Below, piece after piece: positions 8,692 through 16,478 of a stretch of 64,000 bases of DNA; the first letter of the stretch is position 1; each line of letters starts with the position of its first letter. The position numbers and the translations under genes were made by a program. The stretch spans positions 38,250 through 102,249 of the forward strand of contig DAOUKG010000049.1 in NCBI GenBank assembly GCA_034421575.1, in the 5' to 3' direction. The notes below the pieces were generated by a model. The model saw nothing but the letters and a program-made list of their open reading frames with translations. It had not been told where the DNA came from and did no database searches. Source of the DNA: VXLM01 sp034421575. GTDB lineage: Bacteria; Chloroflexota; Dehalococcoidia; Lucifugimonadales; VXLM01.

Positions 8692-9951
8692 ATGCCCAAG
8701 CCGATCAGCCACGTCGTTCGCCGACCGGGGCCGCGTCCCGGAGACCCCGATGTCGAGATTCCCGTCGCCGAAGACCTCGTGACCGTGCCCGGCCACCCGG
8801 TGCGCGAGGCCGACATTTCCTTCTACGCCCGCGAGGAGCCGCTGGAGCAGTGGCACATGGAGAAGGGGGCCGACCGCGACTGGGCTTGGACGGTCTACTC
8901 CGACGAGTTCTCCGAGTTCCGCAAGGAGCATGACAGCACTGTCAGGCCGCTCGTGGCGGAGTCGAGAGAGACCGCCGAAATCGAGCCGACGGGCGAGCCG
9001 GATGACACCATCGACGTGACCGAGACGATTCGCGCCAAGGGGAAGGAGCTCGGATTCGGCGAGGTGGGGTTCACCCGGTACGACAGGCGGTACACGTACA
9101 AGAGCAAGAAGGGCTGGGTGAAGTTCAACAACGCCATCTGCCTCGCGTGGGAGCAGGACTACGACGCGACCCAGTCTACGATCAGCATGGCGGCGGAGCA
9201 CGCGCACTATGGCGCGTACGAGGTCATGGGCGAGGCGGGCCTGCGGCTCGGCGACTTCATCCGCACCCTCGGCTACCGCGCCCAAGTACACAACCCGAAC
9301 GACGCGAGCGCGCCGACCATCCCGTATTTCGTCAACGCGGGACTTGGGCAGCTCGGGGCAAACGGGCAGTTGCTGATGCCGCACTTCGGGTCGCGCGCGC
9401 GGCTCATGATGATCACCACCGACGCGCCCGTGCGCCACGACGAGCCGGTCGACTACGGCATCAACAAGTTCTGCGACAAGTGCCAGGTCTGCGTCCAGCG
9501 GTGTCCGGCGCGGGCGCTCGTGCGCGAAAAAGTGTGGTGGCGCGGCGCACTCAAGAACAAGGTCATCTACGACCGCTGCCGTCCCCTGATGGTCAAGCTG
9601 GACGGGTGCGGCGTCTGCATGAAGGTCTGCCCCGTGCAGAAGTACGGCATGAAGCCGGTCATGGAGCACTACGTCGAGACCGGCGAGGTGCTCGGCAAGG
9701 GGACAGACGACCTCGAAGGGTTCCCGGTGCCCGACGGCCGGTACTTCGGCTCCGGCGAGCTTCCTCACTTCGACCGCGAGTTCTTCGACTTCCCGCACGG
9801 CACCCGCGAGCAGTGGCTATTCGAGCAGCTCAAGGAGCGAATGGACGCCGGCGAAGAGGTGACGGAAGAGGAGTTGGCCGAGTTCGCCGAGCAGGTCAGG
9901 GAAGCCGTCGGTCAGACCAAGCAGGGCTGGGGCAGCACGACGGACGATTAG
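8692..9951 (+). CDS. Reductive-dehalogenase-like / QueG-like double [4Fe-4S] protein
   Basis: A 419-residue protein. A bacterial ferredoxin-type motif CDKCQVCVQRCP (around residue 265) and a second cluster motif CGVCMKVCP (around residue 310) predict two [4Fe-4S] clusters. The preceding region, including NAGLGQLGANGQLLMPHFGSRARL cut here to its core GLGQLGANGQLL, is the corrinoid-binding-fold signature shared by reductive dehalogenases and epoxyqueuosine reductase. There is no twin-arginine signal, unlike respiratory RdhA, so the protein is probably cytoplasmic. Start chosen at ATG 8692 with GGGAGG upstream at 12 nt. No rdhB-type membrane anchor is adjacent. Role in dehalogenation or another cobalamin-dependent reduction is inference. 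Confidence 0.82.
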   Translation: MPKPISHVVRRPGPRPGDPDVEIPVAEDLVTVPGHPVREADISFYAREEPLEQWHMEKGADRDWAWTVYSDEFSEFRKEHDSTVRPLVAESRETAEIEPTGEPDDTIDVTETIRAKGKELGFGEVGFTRYDRRYTYKSKKGWVKFNNAICLAWEQDYDATQSTISMAAEHAHYGAYEVMGEAGLRLGDFIRTLGYRAQVHNPNDASAPTIPYFVNAGLGQLGANGQLLMPHFGSRARLMMITTDAPVRHDEPVDYGINKFCDKCQVCVQRCPARALVREKVWWRGALKNKVIYDRCRPLMVKLDGCGVCMKVCPVQKYGMKPVMEHYVETGEVLGKGTDDLEGFPVPDGRYFGSGELPHFDREFFDFPHGTREQWLFEQLKERMDAGEEVTEEELAEFAEQVREAVGQTKQGWGSTTDD

Positions 9952-10355
9952 GGGGTGTGTGCGTCGGTCCGTTCGCGCTGAGCAGCGTTGCGCCCACACG
10001 CCCTTCGACAGGCTCAGGCCGAACGTACTTTCTCGTGGTTGCACGGCAGTTACTGACACCCCTGCACGGCCGCGATCGGCCTGAGTTTGTCGAAGGGCCA
10101 ATGCACAGGTGTGTATACGAGAGTATAGGCTGCCAGATATACACCCCTTGTATTCCCAGAATACTGGGGTATTATGGAAATGGACGTTCCGAGTACCCCC
10201 GGACCGTATCACCTGCGAAGCCTGCGGCTTCGCAGTTTTGTTTTTCCGCGGAGAGACCTATGAAGTGGCTACCATCATCGTATAAACCATCTCGGGGATA
10301 GCGCTTTCGAAACTATTGCGGATCCAATCGAATCATTTGATTAAGGAGAAAAACA
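9952..10355. other. Repeat and AT-rich spacer ending in a terminator
   Basis: The first part holds CCCTTCGACAGGCTCAGG repeats in inverted arrangement (10002-10097). From about 10100 the sequence becomes AT-richer and contains several small hairpins, a strong Rho-independent terminator at 10214-10245, and then the leader of the next gene. No ORF is supported. A short untranslated RNA ending at the terminator is possible but not demonstrated. Confidence 0.5.
10214..10245 (+). terminator. Rho-independent terminator
   Basis: TGCGAAGCC (10214-10222), a 3-nt loop TGC, and GGCTTCGCA (10226-10234) form a perfect 9-bp stem followed by GTTTTGTTTTT. It would end transcription coming from the dehalogenase-like gene or from an RNA transcribed in 10100-10213, and it insulates the AT-richer gene pair downstream. 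Confidence 0.8.
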
Positions 10356-10589
10356 TTGGAGCGGGTAAGAAATATAACCCACTTGCGTCGTCTCATGCGA
10401 GGGAGAGATGTTTGGATACAGGCAGACGTCCCCGGTGGCACTTATGATGTGCCGGTTCCGAAATCGACTGCCGAATATCTATGGAGAATTACTGAGTGGG
10501 AAGATTTCCATTTGGAGTACGAGAAACCAACACCCGGTGATCTCGACCTGTTTTGCGAACCAGGGGAACTAGGCGAATCTTCCAGCTAG
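10356..10589 (+). CDS. Small hypothetical protein with TTG start
   Basis: A 77-residue acidic protein with no family I recognise. The start is a TTG at 10356, decided by an excellent AAGGAG ribosome site 7 nt upstream; no ATG precedes it in frame. It contains a RDVWIQADVPGGTYDVPVP segment and an acidic Trp-rich part (RITEWEDFHLEYE). The gene is visibly AT-richer than its surroundings and forms a pair with the gene 100 bp downstream, suggesting joint horizontal acquisition. Function unknown. Confidence 0.6.
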   Translation: MERVRNITHLRRLMRGRDVWIQADVPGGTYDVPVPKSTAEYLWRITEWEDFHLEYEKPTPGDLDLFCEPGELGESSS

Positions 10590-10689
10590 TCAGTGTGGGA
10601 GAATATGACTGCATAATCCCTCCAACGCAGTTGATACTCCTCACACGTCAAAAAAAGCCAATTATGATTGCGAATGAAAGGAGAAGAAA

Positions 10690-11271
10690 ATGGGTAACTC
10701 GGTACCAGAGGCGTTCATCTTTATGAAGGTGGTGAGGGAATACGATGGAAAGACTCTCGATAAGATTGTGGAACGAAAGCAACGTGAACTGAACGACGTG
10801 GGAATGACTTACTGGGGCTATGGTGGGACCATTCTTGACCCCACGAAACAGGTTCAGCCCTTTGTAGGGCGGTGGTTCAGAGAGCAGGAGCCCATCTACT
10901 TGTTGATGCACCGAACAAAAGGCAAATTCAAGTCAGAAGCTTCTCCAGCCAAGGCCACCCGATACTCCGTAGCCAAGAAAGATGAGAAAAGTTGGGAAGA
11001 CATCCCACCTGGAATCCATCTCCAGCGCACAAAGTGCGCCTTGGTGCTCGACGAGATAATAGAGCTAACGCCACATCAGGAACTTAACCTTCGAGATTAC
11101 GAGGTTGGTATCGGGCCAAGCTGTGGAAACAACGCCGCCGAGTACCTGAAGGCGCCAAATAGCAAGGGGTGCTTTGTGAAGGCGGAGTCAAGGTATCTTG
11201 GCCCTGCTGTGGAGGCGTGCATCACATACCTTGCCCGTCTGAAATTTCCGTACGCAGTCTTCCTCGGATAG
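10690..11271 (+). CDS. Hypothetical protein in AT-rich pair
   Basis: A 193-residue soluble protein. The start ATG has AAAGGAGAAGAAA directly upstream, a strong ribosome site of the same type as in the preceding gene. Recognisable stretches are YWGYGGTILDP around residue 40, a basic RTKGKFKSEASPAKATRY part and YEVGIGPSCGNNAAEYL around residue 140. I do not recognise the family. Base composition is lower in GC than in the chromosomal neighbours, so transfer together with the 77-residue gene is plausible. Confidence 0.68.
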   Translation: MGNSVPEAFIFMKVVREYDGKTLDKIVERKQRELNDVGMTYWGYGGTILDPTKQVQPFVGRWFREQEPIYLLMHRTKGKFKSEASPAKATRYSVAKKDEKSWEDIPPGIHLQRTKCALVLDEIIELTPHQELNLRDYEVGIGPSCGNNAAEYLKAPNSKGCFVKAESRYLGPAVEACITYLARLKFPYAVFLG

Positions 11272-11281
11272 GCCCCGCAAC

Positions 11282-12349
11282 CTACAGCGGTGGTTCCTGG
11301 TACTCCCTGTCCTTTCGGTATACCACGAGCCTGCTCAATGCGTCGGTGATGAAGATGCGGTTCTGGTCGTCGATGTCGATGCCGACGGGCCGAGAGAACC
11401 TGTTGAGGAACTCAATGGGGGCGTCGTTGTGGTTGAGGCGCTTGATGCTTTCCGGGTCGCGGTCCAGGGCGTACTGGCCTGCCTTTGAGAGTTCGTGCAT
11501 GTCTCCATACAGAGCGGTGAGGACTTCGCCGTCCGGCTCGTAGATCTGGACACGCCGGTTGCCCCAGTCGGTGACGTAGACGTCGCCGTCGCTGTCGACG
11601 GCCACGCCGGAAGGGTTGCACAGCGAGGATGGCGACCCGTTCTGCGAGCCGAAGGACATGAGGTGCTCGCCGTCCGGGCTGAACTTCTGGACGCGGTTGT
11701 TGCCCCAGTCGGCGACGTAGACAGCACCCTCGCAGTCGATGGTGATGCCCCACGGCCGGTTGAACTCTCCCTGAGAGTTTCCGGGTGAACCCCACGATTT
11801 GAGGTAGTCGCCCGTCCTCGTAAACACCTGGACGCGGTTGTTCATGCTGTCGACGATGTAGAGGTCGTCGTTGGAGTCGAAGGCGATCCCTGCGGGGCCG
11901 TTGAGCATCCCAGGCTCGGAGCCCTTCGTGCCCCACCGGTCGATGTACTCCCCATCGGCGCCTTGTTGGGGGAATGCCACGATTCCCTCCGGGTCGAATG
12001 CCGATATCGTGCATTCGTACTCGTCTGAGGCGAAGACGGTCCCGTCGGTCTTCGAGATGGCGATGCCGACGGGCCAGGTGAAGCCTCCGCGAGCGAAGTC
12101 TCCTATGTGGTCCTCGTCGATGGTCGTCTTGCTGATGCGAAGGTAGGCGTCGTAGCTGCGGATTTCCAGCTTGGGATAGCCCCAGCCCCGACTGATGACG
12201 AAGAGGATGTCGTCGCCCGCCGCCGCGACGTCCATCGGGTAGCAGTACCCGCCCGTCCTGCCGAACTTGCTCTGGTTGTGCTCGGCCGTCTGCCGCCCGA
12301 GGTTATGGCTGTAGTGCCACGTCCGTCCCGCCGCCGTGGTCGTGATCAT
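11282..12349 (-). CDS. NHL-repeat beta-propeller protein 1
   Basis: A 355-residue protein of NHL repeats with no signal peptide. The repeat consensus is obvious: units such as GIAFDSNDDLYIVDSMNNRVQVF, read here through the cores NNRVQVFTRTGDYLKSWG, GAVYVADWGNNRVQKFSPDG and GDVYVTDWGNRRVQIYEPDG, giving about six blades. NHL propellers bind proteins or small ligands, or act as peptidyl-alpha-hydroxyglycine-lyase-like enzymes; which applies here is unknown. It is one of three tandem paralogues. GGAGGTGAGG precedes the ATG. The start MITTTAAGRTWHYSHNLGRQ is shared with the third copy. Confidence 0.85.
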   Translation of the reverse strand: MITTTAAGRTWHYSHNLGRQTAEHNQSKFGRTGGYCYPMDVAAAGDDILFVISRGWGYPKLEIRSYDAYLRISKTTIDEDHIGDFARGGFTWPVGIAISKTDGTVFASDEYECTISAFDPEGIVAFPQQGADGEYIDRWGTKGSEPGMLNGPAGIAFDSNDDLYIVDSMNNRVQVFTRTGDYLKSWGSPGNSQGEFNRPWGITIDCEGAVYVADWGNNRVQKFSPDGEHLMSFGSQNGSPSSLCNPSGVAVDSDGDVYVTDWGNRRVQIYEPDGEVLTALYGDMHELSKAGQYALDRDPESIKRLNHNDAPIEFLNRFSRPVGIDIDDQNRIFITDALSRLVVYRKDREYQEPPL

Positions 12350-12706
12350 CGTTGCCTCACCTCCGGTTGGAACACTCGAAAGACTTTAGATGGTGTGTGA
12401 GAGGTCTGCAAAATCGGTCATGGTGAGTTTGTCGAACCATGAATTGCCCTTCGACTCTTCGACAAGCTCAGGGGAGCCAGGCTTTCAAGTAACTGCCCTC
12501 GGCTAAGTTGGAGCATCACCCTCACCCTAGCCCTCTCCCACGACGGGAGAGGGGATAAGAGGGCCTTCGACAGGCTCAGGCCGAACGTGCTTCCTCGCAG
12601 CCACACGGCAGTTACTGACACCCCGGCACGGCCTCGCGCGCCGGGCGTAACGCTACTCAGGGCGAACGGATCATATAGCTCTGTAAGCACCTTCGCACAC
12701 ACCCTC
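12350..12706. repeat. Repeat-filled spacer between NHL genes
   Basis: Carries the 5' leader of NHL gene 1, CCCTTCGACTC..CAAGCTCAGGGGAGCC, the CCTAGCCCTCTCCCACGACGGGAGAGG palindrome (read by position, about 12525-12552) and CTTCGACAGGCTCAGGCCG. The block GTGTGTGAGAGGTCTGCAA to GGGATAAGAGG is repeated almost exactly upstream of NHL gene 2, showing that leader and gene were duplicated together. No gene. Confidence 0.6.
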
Positions 12707-13774
12707 TTAGAGCGGCGGCTCCTGGTAGTCGCGGTCCTTGTTGTAGACGACGACCCTGCTCAACGCGTCAGTGATGAAGATTCGGTCGTGCTCGTCGATG
12801 TCGATGCCGACGGGGCGGGAGAACCTGTGTGAGTACTCAAGCGGCGCATCGTAGCGATTGAGCGTCTTGATGCTCTCGGAATCACGTTCCAGGAGGTACT
12901 TTCCCGCCTTTGACAGCTCACGCATGTCTCCGTACAGCGACGCGAGCACCTCGCCGTCCGGCTCGTAGATCTGCACACGCCTGTTCCCCCAGTCGGTGAC
13001 GTATACGTCGCCGTCGCTGTCGACTGCCACGCCGGAAGGGTGACTCAGCGACGACGCCGACCCGTTCTGCGAGCCGAATGTCATCAGGTGCTCACCGTCA
13101 GGGGCGAACTTCTGCACCCGGTGGTTGCCCCAGTCGGCGACGTAGACCGCTCCCTCGCGGTCTATGGTGATGCCCCAGGGCCGGTTGAACTCTCCCTCGG
13201 AATCGCCGACGGCACCCCACGTCTTGAGGTAGTCGCCGTTCTTAGTGAATGCCTGGACGCGGTTGTTCAGGCTGTCGACGACGTAGAGGTCGTCGTTCGC
13301 GTCGAAGGCGATTCCGGTAGGGCCGTTCAACATTCCCGGCTCGGAGCCCTTCGCCCCCCACCGATCTATGTGCTCACCGCCGGCGTCACGTTCGGGAAAC
13401 ACCACGATCCCGTCCGGATCGAAGCGCGATATCGTGCACTCGTGCTCGTCGGAGACGAACACGTTGCCGTCAGTTCCCGAGACGGCGATGCCGGCCGGCC
13501 AGGTGAACGCGCCACGGGCGAAGTCACCGATGTGGTCCTCGTCAATCGTGGTCTTGCTGACACGAATGTAAATGTCGTAGCCGAATGACACGATCACCTG
13601 ATAGCCCCAACCGCGACTGACGACGAAGAGAATGTCGTCGCCGGCGGCGGCAACGTCGACAGGGTAGCTGTAGCCGCCCGTCCTCCCGAACCTGCTCTGG
13701 TTGTGCTCGGCCGTGTGCCGCCCCATGATATGGCTGTAGTGCCACGTTCGGCCCGCTGCCGTGGTCGTTTTCAT
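12707..13774 (-). CDS. NHL-repeat beta-propeller protein 2
   Basis: A 355-residue paralogue of its two neighbours, about 80 % identical by eye. The start is placed at ATG 13774 (MKTTTAAGRTWHYSHIMGR), which aligns with the other copies and has GGAGGTGAGG upstream; an earlier in-frame ATG would add 20 unconserved residues. Blades include NNRVQAFTKNGDYLKTWG and GAVYVADWGNHRVQKFAPDG. Two FARGAFTWPAGIAVS and CTISRFDPDGIVVF segments vary between copies, the latter being the most diverged region and a candidate specificity loop. Function unknown. Confidence 0.85.
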   Translation of the reverse strand: MKTTTAAGRTWHYSHIMGRHTAEHNQSRFGRTGGYSYPVDVAAAGDDILFVVSRGWGYQVIVSFGYDIYIRVSKTTIDEDHIGDFARGAFTWPAGIAVSGTDGNVFVSDEHECTISRFDPDGIVVFPERDAGGEHIDRWGAKGSEPGMLNGPTGIAFDANDDLYVVDSLNNRVQAFTKNGDYLKTWGAVGDSEGEFNRPWGITIDREGAVYVADWGNHRVQKFAPDGEHLMTFGSQNGSASSLSHPSGVAVDSDGDVYVTDWGNRRVQIYEPDGEVLASLYGDMRELSKAGKYLLERDSESIKTLNRYDAPLEYSHRFSRPVGIDIDEHDRIFITDALSRVVVYNKDRDYQEPPL

Positions 13775-14186
13775 CGATGCCTCACCTCCGGTTGGTACAC
13801 TCGAAAGATTTAGGGGTGTGTGAGAGGTCTGCAATATCGTTCATGGTGAGCTAATTGCCCTTCGACAAGCTCAGGGGAGCCAGGCTTCCAAGTAACTGCC
13901 CTCGCCTAAGTTGGAGCATCTCCCTCACCCTAGCCCTCTCCCACGACGGGAGAGGGGATAAGAGGCCCTTCGACGGGCTCAGGGCGAACGGATCATATAG
14001 CTCTGTAAGCACCTTCTTATACCAATTGGGTGTGACTAGGCCGTATTCTCGACTTATCGGACATTCTGGATTCCGGCCCCGTATCGTGGTACGGGGTGAC
14101 GTTCCTTCGCCGGAATGACGGGTGAGACTTGGCTGTGCATGGCAAATTCACGGTGTAGTCAAAACGAAATGGTATTACACACCCTC
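13775..14186. repeat. Repeat spacer with an ATACCAATT-type element
   Basis: Contains the duplicated NHL leader, CCCTTCGACAAGCTCAGGGG, the CTCTCCCACGACGGGAGAG palindrome and, at 14019-14175, a complete ATACCAATT-type MITE. No gene. Confidence 0.6.
14019..14175. mobile_element. MITE-like element, ATACCAATT family
   Basis: A 157-bp non-coding element starting ATACCAATTGGGTGTGA and ending CGAAATGGTAT, so the ends are imperfect inverted repeats. The interior has GGCCGTATTCTCGAC and a hairpin made of GGATTCCGG..CGCCGGAATGACGG with an inserted CCCCGTATCGTGGTACGGGG palindrome. A second full copy lies at 21344-21472. Confidence 0.55.
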
Positions 14187-15251
14187 TTAGAGCGGCGGCT
14201 CCTGGTAGTCGCGGTCCTTTGTGTAGACCACGAGTCGGCCCATGGCGTCCGTCACGATGACGCGGTCCTGATCGTCGACTTCGATGCCAACCGGTCTGGA
14301 GAACTTGTTGAGGTACGCCGTCGGCGCGTCGAACTGGTTGAGCCGCTTGATGCTCTCCGGGTCGCGCGCCAGAGCGTACTGCCCGGCCTTGGACAGCTCG
14401 CTCATATCTCCGTACAGCGCCGCAATCACGTCGCCGTCCGGCTCGTAGATCTGCACGCGGCGGTTGCCCCAGTCTGTGACGTAGACGTCTCCGTCGCTGT
14501 CGACGGCAACCCCGGCAGGGTGACTCAGCGACGATGTCGACCCGTTCATCGATCCGTATGTCCTGAGGTGTTCTCCATCGGGACTGAACTTCTGCACGCG
14601 GTGGTTGCCCCAGTCGGCGACATAGACCGCCCCTTCGCGGTCGATGGTGATGCCCCAAGGCCTGTTGAACTCTCCCTCACCGTCGCCGGAAGCGCCCCAC
14701 GTCCTGAGAAAGTCGCCACTCTTGGTGAAGACCTGAACGCGGTTGTTCAGGCTGTCGACGACGTAGAGGTCGTCATTGGCGTCGAACGCGATTCCGGCGG
14801 GGCCGTTCAGCATTCCCGGCTCGGAACCCCTCGTGCCCCAACGGTCGAAGTACTCGCCGTCCGGGTCGCGCTCGCAGAACGTCTGGATGGCGTTAGGGTC
14901 GAAGAGTGAAATGTTGCACTCGTACTCGTCGGAGGCGAATACGCTGCCGTCGGTCTTCGAGACGGCGATCCCCACCGGCCAGGTGAAGCCACCGCGAGCG
15001 AAGTCGCCGATGTGATCTTCGTCAATCGTCGTCTTGCCGATCCGGGTGAATACGTCGAAGTCGTACGACACGTTCGGGAATCCGTAGCCGCGACTGATGA
15101 CGAAGAGAATGTCGTCGCCCGCCGCAGTGACGTCCACCGGGAAGCCGTAGCCGCCCGTCCTGCCGAACTTGCTCTGGTTGTGCTCGGCCGTCTGACGCCC
15201 CAGGTTGTGGCTGTAGTGCCACGTCCTGCCCGCTGCCGTGGTCGTAATCAT
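14187..15251 (-). CDS. NHL-repeat beta-propeller protein 3
   Basis: A 354-residue NHL-repeat protein and the first of the three tandem copies to be transcribed. It begins 35 bp downstream of the DUF1501 gene, so it probably belongs to the DUF1800-DUF1501-NHL transcript. Clear blades include NNRVQVFTKSGDFLRTWG, GAVYVADWGNHRVQKFSPDG and GDVYVTDWGNRRVQIYEPDG. CAGGAGA precedes the ATG. The genomic link to DUF1501/DUF1800 genes, which usually encode exported proteins, suggests a shared pathway, although no signal peptide is visible in the NHL protein. Confidence 0.85.
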   Translation of the reverse strand: MITTTAAGRTWHYSHNLGRQTAEHNQSKFGRTGGYGFPVDVTAAGDDILFVISRGYGFPNVSYDFDVFTRIGKTTIDEDHIGDFARGGFTWPVGIAVSKTDGSVFASDEYECNISLFDPNAIQTFCERDPDGEYFDRWGTRGSEPGMLNGPAGIAFDANDDLYVVDSLNNRVQVFTKSGDFLRTWGASGDGEGEFNRPWGITIDREGAVYVADWGNHRVQKFSPDGEHLRTYGSMNGSTSSLSHPAGVAVDSDGDVYVTDWGNRRVQIYEPDGDVIAALYGDMSELSKAGQYALARDPESIKRLNQFDAPTAYLNKFSRPVGIEVDDQDRVIVTDAMGRLVVYTKDRDYQEPPL

Positions 15252-15286
15252 CGCGGTCTCCTGCGAAAGTGCGGAAAGCCCACGCG

Positions 15287-16420
15287 CTAGTTCTTGAAGA
15301 TCGGCGGGCGCTCGAACTCGCCGCCCACGATCTCGCGTTCGTCGATGCCCATCCAGTCGTCGAGGATGGCGGCGTACGGGCCGCGGAAGTCCATGCCCGG
15401 CGCGAGATCGCCCTCAACCAGCTTGTCCGCCTCGATGCTGGGGTACTCGCCGTACTGTCCGCCATTGACGTTCGGACCGATGACGAATGCCACGCCTCCA
15501 GCCCCGTGGTCGGTGCCGCCGCCGTTTTCGCGGACGCGACGCCCGAACTCGGAGAAGACCAGCATCGTCACGTTGTCCGCCGCGTCGTGGGCATTCAGGT
15601 CGTCCCAGAAGTCCGCTATGGCGCCCGACACCTCACTCCAGAGGCGGGGATGGTTGACGCCCTGGGCGGCGTGTGTGTCGAACCCGCCGAACTCGGTGTA
15701 GAGGATGCGCGACCCTATGTCGGCCATGTGGATCATGGCAACGTCCCGGAGCCTCTGAGCGACGGTGTTGGACGCGTACTCGACCTGGGACGCGTACTTC
15801 TTGGGAGCGACCGCTATCTGGTCGGCGCCGTTGAGCGCGTCCATGCCTGTCTTGGCGATGTACTCGGCAACCGGGCCGCGACCGATGGCCGGCGCGTACA
15901 TCTTGGCAAAGCGGTCGAGCATCTGCGCGCGAATCTCCGCCCTCTCGACGGAGGTGAGCATGCCGTAGGTGTCGATGTTCGCCACCGAGGCGGCGGAAAC
16001 TCCGTCCGCAACCAGCGCCCTCGGCAGCCCCTGGCCGACGTTGACGGTGGTGACGGGGTTCTCCCCGTTCGGGTCGATCTGGCGGGTGGCCTTGCCGAGC
16101 CAGCCCTGGGAGGCGAACTCGTCCGGCTCCGCCGTGTGCCAGATGTCCATGCAGCGGAAGTGCGACCGGTTGGAGCCGGCCCATCCGACGCCGTGCAGGA
16201 CGGCAACCTCGCCGCGAGAGTACATATCGTGCAGGGGACCCATCGAAGGGTTGAATGCTACATGGTCATCGAGCTTCAACAGGTCATCTTCGGCCAACTG
16301 GAGGAGCGGACGGTTATCGAAGTAGTGGGGATTGGCGAAGGGCACGACCGTGTTCATGTAATCGTTCCCGCCGCTCAACTGCAGCACGACCAGGACGGGG
16401 TCTTTGCTCGTGGTTGTCAT
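15287..16420 (-). CDS. DUF1501 domain protein
   Basis: A 377-residue DUF1501 (PF07394) protein, a family in the alkaline-phosphatase/sulfatase-like fold. The start MTTTSKDPVLVVLQLSGGND is chosen because AGGAAAAGG lies upstream and the family motif LQLSGGND sits at the expected distance; the longer frame would add 77 unlike residues. Family motifs include GWLGKATRQ, YTEFGGFDTHAAQG and VFSEFGRRVRENGGGTDHG with the conserved Asp-His near the C-terminus. It lies 58 bp downstream of the DUF1800 gene. These two families are nearly always adjacent. Biochemical role not established; no twin-arginine signal seen here. Confidence 0.92.
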   Translation of the reverse strand: MTTTSKDPVLVVLQLSGGNDYMNTVVPFANPHYFDNRPLLQLAEDDLLKLDDHVAFNPSMGPLHDMYSRGEVAVLHGVGWAGSNRSHFRCMDIWHTAEPDEFASQGWLGKATRQIDPNGENPVTTVNVGQGLPRALVADGVSAASVANIDTYGMLTSVERAEIRAQMLDRFAKMYAPAIGRGPVAEYIAKTGMDALNGADQIAVAPKKYASQVEYASNTVAQRLRDVAMIHMADIGSRILYTEFGGFDTHAAQGVNHPRLWSEVSGAIADFWDDLNAHDAADNVTMLVFSEFGRRVRENGGGTDHGAGGVAFVIGPNVNGGQYGEYPSIEADKLVEGDLAPGMDFRGPYAAILDDWMGIDEREIVGGEFERPPIFKN

Positions 16421-16478
16421 CACACACCTTTTCCTTTCGTTCAGCTTGTGCTGATCAGCGTGAGGCTTCCTTGGGCCG

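Noticed and set aside
8611..9798. 395-codon minus-strand open frame opposite the Fe-S protein
   Set aside because: Antisense shadow with no family motif.
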